Assembly: GCA_030040035.1 (NCBI GenBank)
Contig: JASHUJ010000134.1
Coordinates: 1 to 6,545, forward strand
Length of the DNA: 6,545 bases
Origin: Thermoplasmata archaeon
Lineage (GTDB): Archaea; Thermoplasmatota; Thermoplasmata; Lutacidiplasmatales; UBA184
Direction: 5' to 3'
Shown: in pieces, positions 1 through 4,105 of the stretch
Layout: each line of letters starts with the position of its first letter
Numbering within the stretch: position 1 is the first letter of the stretch
Position numbers and translations under genes: made by a program
The notes under the pieces: model-generated
What the model saw: the letters and a program-made list of their open reading frames with translations, nothing else
Databases searched by the model: none
Told to the model about the DNA's origin: nothing

Positions 1-115
1 TCCCGTCGTACTCGTGCAGGCCGAGCGAGGCGGCCCGGGTCGGGCGGAGGACGTGGTAGTGATCGATGACCTGCCGTTCGAGCTGCGTCAACGCGTCCGG
101 GTGCGCGCCGTCCAT
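1..115 (-). CDS. DUF885-family protein, N-terminal fragment (runs off left edge)
   Basis: Reading leftward from the ATG at 113-115 gives 38 uninterrupted codons to the window edge. The peptide starts MDGAHPDALTQLE and ends in LGLHEYDG. A short helix followed by LGLH-x-YDG is what I recall from the beginning of DUF885 proteins, a large, poorly characterised family with peptidase-like relatives, usually about 550-600 residues long. Only this first small part is visible, so no catalytic residue can be assessed. The start is supported by an AT-rich box on the same strand about 27-34 nt upstream and by the lack of any Shine-Dalgarno sequence, as expected for a leaderless archaeal transcript. The gene is divergent from the membrane-protein gene that follows. 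The family call rests on a single short motif and is therefore moderate; the reading frame and start are more secure. Confidence 0.6.
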   Translation of the reverse strand, partial: MDGAHPDALTQLERQVIDHYHVLRPTRAASLGLHEYDG

Positions 116-140
116 GAACGAGGGCACAGGCAGGTCGTGT

Positions 141-150
141 CTTAGATATG
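141..150 (-). promoter_or_regulatory. Archaeal TATA-like box for the leftward DUF885 gene
   Basis: On the minus strand this reads CATATCTAAG, an isolated AT-rich patch in GC-rich DNA. Its centre lies about 31 nt upstream of the ATG at 115, which places the predicted transcription start at or within a few nt of the start codon (leaderless). The same CATATCT heptamer occurs upstream of the VOC gene at 984-990 at a similar distance from its start codon. Confidence 0.5.
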
Positions 151-201
151 GGTTGCGTCGAAGCCGCGCGGGGCGGGACGCGCGCGGCCGGCGACCAAGC
201 G

Positions 202-209
202 TTGAATAC
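202..209 (+). promoter_or_regulatory. Weak candidate TATA-like box for the four-helix membrane protein
   Basis: TTGAATAC is the only AT-rich patch close to the ATG at 242. It lies 33-40 nt upstream, which would leave a leader of perhaps 5-12 nt. It matches the other boxes in the window poorly, so this is a tentative assignment. The alternative is that the AT-rich patch at 141-150 serves both directions, giving a leader of about 70 nt on this side. Confidence 0.25.
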
Positions 210-241
210 CGGCGCGGGGTTCCCTCGGTCAGGCATCACGC

Positions 242-604
242 ATGAGCGCAGCGGGGCCGTCGCGGTCCATCTATTCAGTGTCCGTCTCCCGGATCGAGCC
301 CCGGCCCCGGGCGGCCCTCTACCTGATCGCGATCGGGAGCCTTCTCGTCCTCCTGGAGGCGATCCTCTTCCTCGAGTTCGGTCTCCTGATCGTCGGCCTC
401 TTCCTCTTTGCGACCGCCCTCCTCGTCTATTCGGAGCCGTACCACCATCTCGCGAACGGGGTCCTCGCGCTCGTGCTCGCCGTCCTGAGCCTGGTGTTCG
501 GCTTCGGGGGCTTCTATCTCGGCGCCATCCTGGCCGGTGCCGGCGGCGTCGCATCGATCGTCTGGTCGCCCCCGCGCGGATTCATCTACGCGGTCGCGTC
601 CTGA
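242..604 (+). CDS. Four-helix integral membrane protein, DUF6114-like
   Basis: A 120-residue protein with a polar N-terminus of about 22 residues (MSAAGPSRSI...) followed by four hydrophobic segments at roughly residues 24-43, 45-62, 71-89 and 90-108. The chain ends in a short tail after VWSPP. A loop with SEPYHH lies between helices two and three, and a glycine-rich stretch GFGGFYLGAILAGAGG lies in the last pair. This order (two helices, a conserved proline loop, then a GGF-x-x-G helix and W-x-P near the end) resembles DUF6114 membrane proteins, whose function is unknown. I cannot assign a transport or enzymatic role, and no catalytic residues stand out. The ATG at 242 is the first in frame. 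A GTG at 278 is possible but has no upstream box and would remove only the polar tail. The 53-residue membrane protein follows on the same strand after about 93 nt. Confidence 0.7.
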   Translation: MSAAGPSRSIYSVSVSRIEPRPRAALYLIAIGSLLVLLEAILFLEFGLLIVGLFLFATALLVYSEPYHHLANGVLALVLAVLSLVFGFGGFYLGAILAGAGGVASIVWSPPRGFIYAVAS

Positions 605-639
605 ACGAATCGTCCGGGCGAGCTCGCGAACTCGGCAGG

Positions 640-647
640 CTTATCTA
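640..647 (+). promoter_or_regulatory. TATA-like box upstream of the 53-residue membrane protein
   Basis: CTTATCTA is an AT-rich patch sharing CTTATCT with the box in front of the SRPBCC gene (minus strand, 1933-1939). It lies 51-58 nt upstream of the ATG at 698, so transcription would start near 668 and leave a leader of about 30 nt. No in-frame ATG, GTG or TTG lies nearer to the expected start point. This would be the clearest leadered gene in the window. Confidence 0.4.
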
Positions 648-697
648 CCGCGACCCGACTGGGACTCCGTCACCGACGCCGGGTCGGTCCGGTCACC

Positions 698-859
698 ATG
701 TCGAGCTTCTTCGGACTTCCGCTCGCCGTCATCCTGATCATCGTGGGCGTCATCGTGTTCATCGCCGCGTGGATCATCCACTGGCTCCTCCTCGTCCTCG
801 CGATCATCCTCGTTATCGTCGGGATCTACCTCGTGGTGACCGGCGGATTCGGGCTCTGA
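698..859 (+). CDS. 53-residue hydrophobic two-helix membrane protein
   Basis: The ATG at 698 opens a 53-codon frame ending in TGA at 857-859. The product begins MSSFFGLPLAVILIIVGVIV and is nearly all membrane: helix one about residues 8-27, helix two about 30-48, joined by a short IIHW turn, with a VTGGFGL tail. Support for a real gene is the sustained hydrophobic composition, codon use like that of the neighbours (C or G at most third positions), and a TATA-like box upstream. It may be co-transcribed with the preceding membrane-protein gene, but the box at 640-647 argues for its own promoter. Short hydrophobic proteins of this type are common in archaeal genomes and mostly uncharacterised; I do not recognise a named family. 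The lack of a Shine-Dalgarno sequence fits the rest of the window. Confidence 0.6.
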   Translation: MSSFFGLPLAVILIIVGVIVFIAAWIIHWLLLVLAIILVIVGIYLVVTGGFGL

Positions 860-880
860 CCGGGTCGACCTCTGGCCCGA

Positions 881-898
881 CCGGGCGGAACCGCCCGG
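881..898. repeat. Perfect GC-rich inverted repeat downstream of the small membrane protein
   Basis: CCGGGCGG and CCGCCCGG, separated by AA, form a perfect 8-bp inverted repeat; as RNA it would fold as a 7-bp stem with a GAAC tetraloop. It begins 21 nt after the TGA of the 53-residue gene and lies before the VOC promoter. No T-rich tract follows, so it is not a classical terminator. It may help end or stabilise the upstream transcript, or may be a chance product of GC-rich sequence. Confidence 0.35.
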
Positions 899-983
899 CC
901 CGTAGGTAAGGGTCCGCGGCGCGGCCGACCTTCCGGCGCTCCCCACCGACCGGTACGTGACCGGGTCGCGTCGGGGCGGTCAA

Positions 984-992
984 CATATCTTT
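984..992 (+). promoter_or_regulatory. TATA-like box of the VOC-family gene
   Basis: CATATCTTT lies with its core (985-991) 26-32 nt upstream of the ATG at 1017, the spacing expected for a leaderless archaeal transcript. This decides the start: the frame is open further upstream to a GTG at 957, but that codon lies upstream of the box and would give a 20-residue extension not typical of the family. Confidence 0.55.
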
Positions 993-1016
993 CCCGCGCG
1001 TGCGGGCGCTGCGGCC

Positions 1017-1427
1017 ATGAAAGCGGAGATCAGCGTGATGTTCAACGTCCACGACGTCGATCGGTCGGTCCGGTTCTACCGGGCGCTCGGGTTCACGACC
1101 CGCTGGGAGTGGAAGGGAGAGGACGGAAAGCTCTCCTACGCCGGCGTCGGGATCGGAGGGGCTGTGATCGCCCTCGGACGGATCTGGACCGGGGAAGGCG
1201 GCGGCGAGTACCGCGACTACCAGAAGTGGGTCAGCACGCCGCTCGGAGCGGGCGTGATCGTCAACGTCGAGCTGCGGAACGTCGAAGGCGTCTACGCCAA
1301 GGCGAAGAAGGCACGCGCGACGATCGAATCCCGGTTGCGCAACTGGCCCTACGGGAAGGCGTTCACGATCAACGACCCCGACGGCTACGTCGTGAAGTTC
1401 CTGCGGCCCAAGGGCGAGTTCGCCTAG
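1017..1427 (+). CDS. VOC-superfamily (glyoxalase/bleomycin-resistance fold) protein
   Basis: A 136-residue protein with the two-module beta-alpha-beta-beta-beta architecture of the vicinal oxygen chelate superfamily. Module one contains the signature NVHDVDRSVRFYRALGF at residues 10-26; module two runs from about VNVELRNVEGVYAKAKKA and ends with NDPDGYVVKFLRP at residues 119-131. The usual single-domain length is about 120-140 residues. Metal-dependent members generally carry a His in the first strand and a Glu just after the DPDGY motif. Here the first strand (EISVMF) has no His, and Lys127 occupies the position where Glu is common (DPDGYVVKF). The protein may therefore bind a ligand without metal or act in a non-glyoxalase role; the substrate cannot be named. 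The ATG at 1017 is preferred over the GTG at 957 because the signature begins directly after it and the TATA-like box fits. The gene converges on the SRPBCC gene. Confidence 0.85.
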   Translation: MKAEISVMFNVHDVDRSVRFYRALGFTTRWEWKGEDGKLSYAGVGIGGAVIALGRIWTGEGGGEYRDYQKWVSTPLGAGVIVNVELRNVEGVYAKAKKARATIESRLRNWPYGKAFTINDPDGYVVKFLRPKGEFA

Positions 1428-1428
1428 C

Positions 1429-1443
1429 CCGGCGCAGCGCCGG
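1429..1443. terminator. Inverted repeat between two convergent genes, possible bidirectional terminator
   Basis: CCGGCG and CGCCGG flank a CAG loop, starting two bases after the VOC stop codon and ending 11 bases before the SRPBCC stop codon on the other strand. The position in a 27-bp convergent gap fits a shared transcript end. No T-rich run is present on either side, so the terminator role is positional inference only. Confidence 0.3.
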
Positions 1444-1454
1444 TGCGCCCCCGC

Positions 1455-1910
1455 CTAGTTCAGGGCGTCCGAGTCGTGGCGCAGGTCGACGCCGTGCTCG
1501 AGCACCGAACGCAGGTTCATGAGGTAGTACGCCCAGCCCGACTGGATGGCTCCGTGCAGCCAGATCCAGCGCTTGCCGGACTTGAACCCTCGGTGGGTCA
1601 CCGTGAGGATCGTCCCCCTGCCCTTCTTCCGCAGGGAGAACCGTACCTTCGTCCGGAACGTCCGCCCGCCGTCGAACCGATCGACCCACTCGAGCTCGAG
1701 CCGGCGAGGCGCTGCGATCGCCTCGACCTTCCCTTTCATCGTGAAGCCGCCGCGCCAGGTGAACGCGAAGGGGGTCCCGCTCTTCGGCGTGAGGGAGGCC
1801 TTCTCGAGGAACCAGGTCGTCAGCTTCCGGGGTTGGGTCAGCGCGGCAAAGACCCGGCTCGGGGGCACGGCAAAGTAGTACGTCTGCTCGATCGGGGGGA
1901 TCTTCGCCAT
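1455..1910 (-). CDS. SRPBCC / AHSA1-like ligand-binding-fold protein
   Basis: A 151-residue protein of the START/Bet v1-like SRPBCC superfamily, closest in pattern to the AHSA1 (activator of Hsp90 ATPase homologue) group. The N-terminal strand and helix read EQTYYFAVPPSRVFAALTQP, followed by TTWF near residue 31. The central strands include an LELEWVDRF stretch, and the long C-terminal helix (about residues 112-140) contains WIWLHGAIQSGWAYYLMNL and a following LEHG, all typical of the family. Members bind small hydrophobic ligands in a deep cavity; the ligand here is unknown. The protein is cytosolic, with no signal peptide or membrane segment. The start ATG (complement of 1908-1910) is backed by a TATA-like box 23-29 nt upstream. 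The gene is divergent from the first cyclase gene and convergent with the VOC gene; no functional link to either is shown by the sequence. Confidence 0.88.
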   Translation of the reverse strand: MAKIPPIEQTYYFAVPPSRVFAALTQPRKLTTWFLEKASLTPKSGTPFAFTWRGGFTMKGKVEAIAAPRRLELEWVDRFDGGRTFRTKVRFSLRKKGRGTILTVTHRGFKSGKRWIWLHGAIQSGWAYYLMNLRSVLEHGVDLRHDSDALN

Positions 1911-1930
1911 CGACCGATCAGGGACCTAGG

Positions 1931-1940
1931 GCAGATAAGC
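1931..1940 (-). promoter_or_regulatory. TATA-like box of the SRPBCC gene
   Basis: On the minus strand this reads GCTTATCTGC; the CTTATCT core sits 23-29 nt upstream of the ATG at 1910, predicting a leaderless mRNA. The spacer contains no Shine-Dalgarno sequence. It lies about 90 bp from the oppositely oriented cyclase promoter in a 154-bp divergent gap. Confidence 0.5.
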
Positions 1941-2029
1941 GGGGCGACGCGCGACGAAGTGGGGGACGTCCGAGGCGATCGAGCGGCGGTCGGACGCGTG
2001 CGCTTGGCCCGTTCCAGCATCTCCGGTGC

Positions 2030-2040
2030 GAGCCCTTAAC
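2030..2040 (+). promoter_or_regulatory. Core promoter (BRE/TATA-like) of cyclase gene 1
   Basis: GAGCCCTTAAC occurs here and again, letter for letter, at 4071-4081. Its first base is exactly 35 nt upstream of the start codon in both cases, so the TTAA core is centred about 27 nt before the start. This suits a leaderless archaeal promoter with CTTAA acting as the TATA element and the preceding purine/C stretch in the BRE position. It sets the start at the ATG at 2065; the in-frame GTG at 2026 lies upstream of the box and would not be on the transcript. Confidence 0.6.
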
Positions 2041-2064
2041 AGCGCGGAATCTCCTTCGGGACCG

Positions 2065-4038
2065 ATGGCGGCGAGCCAACGGCACCTCGCGGCGATCGTG
2101 TTCACCGACATGGTCGGCTACACGGCGCTGGCGCAAGCGGACGAGGGGTCGGCCCTCGAGGTCCTGGCCCGCCACAACCGGCTCCTGCGCCCCGTCTTCG
2201 CGAAGCACCGGGGCCGCGAGGTGAAGACGATCGGGGACGCGTTCCTCGTCGAGTTCGATAGCGCGCTCGACGCCGCGAACTGTGCCATCGAGATCCAGCG
2301 GATCTTGCACGACTACAACGCGGCCTCGCCGGATGGCTGGAAGATCCGCATCCGGATCGGGATCCATGTCGGGGATGTCGTGGAGACGAACGGCGACGTG
2401 CTCGGCGACGCCGTGAACATCGCGTCGCGCATCGAACCCCTCGCGGAGCCCGAAGGGATCTGCGTCAGCCAGCAGGTGTACGACCAGATCCAGAACAAGG
2501 TCCCGACCCCGCTCGCGAAGCTGCCCGTCGCGCAGCTGAAGAACATCCACCTGCCCATCCCGGTCTACCGGTTCGTCCAGCCGTGGGATCGCCGCCCTCT
2601 CGATCCGACGCCGTCCGAGGGCCTACCCGCGCGCCACCTCGCCGTGCTCCCGCTGACGAACATCAGCGCGGATCCTTCCGACAGTTACTTCGCCGACGGC
2701 CTCACCGAGGAGCTGATCTCGGTGCTCTCTCAGGTCCCCGGCCTCAGCGTCATCGCGCGCACATCGGTGGCGACGTACAAGTCGCAGCCCAAGTCGATCG
2801 CCCAGATCGGATCCGAGCTGAACGTCGACACGGTGCTCGAAGGGAGCGTCCGGAAATCCGGGAATCGGCTGCGGATCACGCTCCAGTTGATCGACGTCTC
2901 CAATCAGCAGCACATTTGGGCGAGCACCTACAACCGGGAGGTCGACGACGTGTTCGCGGTGCAGTCCGATATCGCCGAGCGGACCGCGGAGTCGCTCCGG
3001 CTCGAGCTCGTGAAGACCGGCCGCCGCACCGCCGTGCGGCCGCCCACCGAGAACCCCGCGGCGTACGACGCGTACCTTCGGGGCCTCGTCGCCGCGAATT
3101 CCGAGGGTCTCCCGGGCCTTCGGGAGGCGTTCCAGTGCTTCGAGGAGGCCACCCGGCTCGATCCCCGCTTCGCCGAGGCATATGCGGCCTGGGGCAATCT
3201 TTACGTCCAAGCCGCCGGGGACTCGATCCCGATGCCCGAGGTCATGCCCCGGGCGCGGGAGCTGGCCGCCCGCGCGATCGAGCTCGATCCGGATTCGTCC
3301 GATGCCCATACCACCCTCGGGAACATCGCCCTCCAGTTCGACCATAACTGGACCCGCGCGGAGGCCGAGTTCGAGCGCGCGATCGAACTGAACCCGAGCA
3401 ACACCATCGCGTATCGCTTCTACGGCCTGTTCCTGATCGCCCAGGAACGGTTCGACGAAGCGAAGGAGATGTTCCGCCGGGAGATCCGACTCGACCCGGG
3501 AGGACGGGCGGGTTCGTTGCTCGCGTGGGCGGACTTCGAGAGCGGCAACTTCGACCTCGCGATCCGGGAGATGGAGAAGGCCGTGGCGAGCCACCCCCAC
3601 GAGCTCGGCCTGCACAACGTCCTGGGGCTCTATGCGTTCGCCGCCGGCCGTCTTGAACTGGCGCGTAGGGAAGCGGAGCAGCCCACCACCGGTGCATCCG
3701 ACTCCGATCTCTTCGACCACGCCATGCTGAACGCCCTGGTCGGGCGCCCCGACGAAGCCCGCGAGATCCTCCGGGCCGTCGCCGCGGGGGAAGGGAAGTC
3801 GTACCAGGCGAGGACGTACCTGGCCATGCTGCACTCCGCCCTCGGGGAAAGGGAGCGGGCCCTCGATCTCCTCGAGCAGGACGATCGGGACGGCGAACAC
3901 CTCCTGTGGCTCTGGTACCGGGGCGTCTACTTCGACCCGATCCGCGGTGACCCGCGGTTTGTGGCGCTCCTGCGGAAGAACGAGATCCCGATCCGGCCGA
4001 TCCGGGGGTGGACCCCGCCGACCGACTCGACCGGGTGA
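2065..4038 (+). CDS. Class III adenylate cyclase with TolB-N/FlgO-like and TPR domains (copy 1)
   Basis: A 657-residue cytosolic protein predicted to convert ATP to cyclic AMP. Residues 5-170 form a class III catalytic domain: metal ligands Asp15 (IVFTDMVGYT) and Asp58 (VKTIGDAFL), purine-specifying Lys54 and Asp111, and transition-state Asn118 and Arg122 in GDAVNIASRIEP. Lys plus Asp at the specificity positions predicts adenylate rather than guanylate. Residues about 190-305 form a TolB-N/FlgO-like domain (COG5616 type: LAVLPLTNIS, YFADGLTEELI, VLEGSVRKSG). From about 331 TPR-like helices follow, including EAEFERAIELNP (433-444) and FDEAKEMFRREIRLDP (463-478); GDPRF near 628 is a common ending in such proteins. 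There is no signal peptide or membrane helix. The active site should form between two subunits, as in homodimeric class III cyclases. The TPR part presumably senses or docks a partner. The ATG at 2065 is chosen because of the promoter box and the matching start of copy 2. Confidence 0.92.
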   Translation: MAASQRHLAAIVFTDMVGYTALAQADEGSALEVLARHNRLLRPVFAKHRGREVKTIGDAFLVEFDSALDAANCAIEIQRILHDYNAASPDGWKIRIRIGIHVGDVVETNGDVLGDAVNIASRIEPLAEPEGICVSQQVYDQIQNKVPTPLAKLPVAQLKNIHLPIPVYRFVQPWDRRPLDPTPSEGLPARHLAVLPLTNISADPSDSYFADGLTEELISVLSQVPGLSVIARTSVATYKSQPKSIAQIGSELNVDTVLEGSVRKSGNRLRITLQLIDVSNQQHIWASTYNREVDDVFAVQSDIAERTAESLRLELVKTGRRTAVRPPTENPAAYDAYLRGLVAANSEGLPGLREAFQCFEEATRLDPRFAEAYAAWGNLYVQAAGDSIPMPEVMPRARELAARAIELDPDSSDAHTTLGNIALQFDHNWTRAEAEFERAIELNPSNTIAYRFYGLFLIAQERFDEAKEMFRREIRLDPGGRAGSLLAWADFESGNFDLAIREMEKAVASHPHELGLHNVLGLYAFAAGRLELARREAEQPTTGASDSDLFDHAMLNALVGRPDEAREILRAVAAGEGKSYQARTYLAMLHSALGERERALDLLEQDDRDGEHLLWLWYRGVYFDPIRGDPRFVALLRKNEIPIRPIRGWTPPTDSTG

Positions 4039-4052
4039 TCTCGACCCCGATC

Positions 4053-4076
4053 GGGCTCCCCTGCGGTGAGGAGCCC
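4053..4076. repeat. Inverted repeat overlapping the cyclase 2 promoter
   Basis: GGGCTCC at 4053-4059 and GGAGCCC at 4070-4076 are exact complements separated by 10 nt. The right arm overlaps the first part of the promoter box at 4071-4081. The repeat lies 14 nt after the stop codon of cyclase 1, so it could be a transcript end for copy 1 or an operator for copy 2. It has no counterpart at the cyclase 1 promoter. A role is inference only. Confidence 0.3.
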
Positions 4077-4081
4077 TTAAC
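4071..4081 (+). promoter_or_regulatory. Core promoter (BRE/TATA-like) of cyclase gene 2
   Basis: This is the second copy of GAGCCCTTAAC, beginning exactly 35 nt before the GTG start at 4106. A short match (CGGTG) also precedes both boxes, with a one-base length difference. A dedicated promoter inside the 67-bp gap indicates that copy 2 can be transcribed separately from copy 1. It also supports the GTG at 4106 as the true start, with no leader. Confidence 0.6.
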
Positions 4082-4105
4082 TCGGGCCGACGGAATCGGC
4101 GCGTC

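Noticed and set aside
148..909. A 253-codon plus-strand frame covering the left membrane-protein genes
   Set aside because: It is an Arg/Pro-rich frame overlapping two frames that encode clean membrane helices. The ATG at 148 lies within the AT-rich box assigned to the DUF885 gene.
2026..2064. A 13-residue N-terminal extension of cyclase 1 from the GTG at 2026
   Set aside because: The GTG lies upstream of the promoter box, the extension has no match in copy 2, and from the ATG at 2065 the two proteins align residue for residue.
1428..2064. The SRPBCC gene and the cyclase as one functional operon
   Set aside because: They are divergently oriented with separate promoter boxes, and nothing in the sequence links ligand binding to cAMP signalling.
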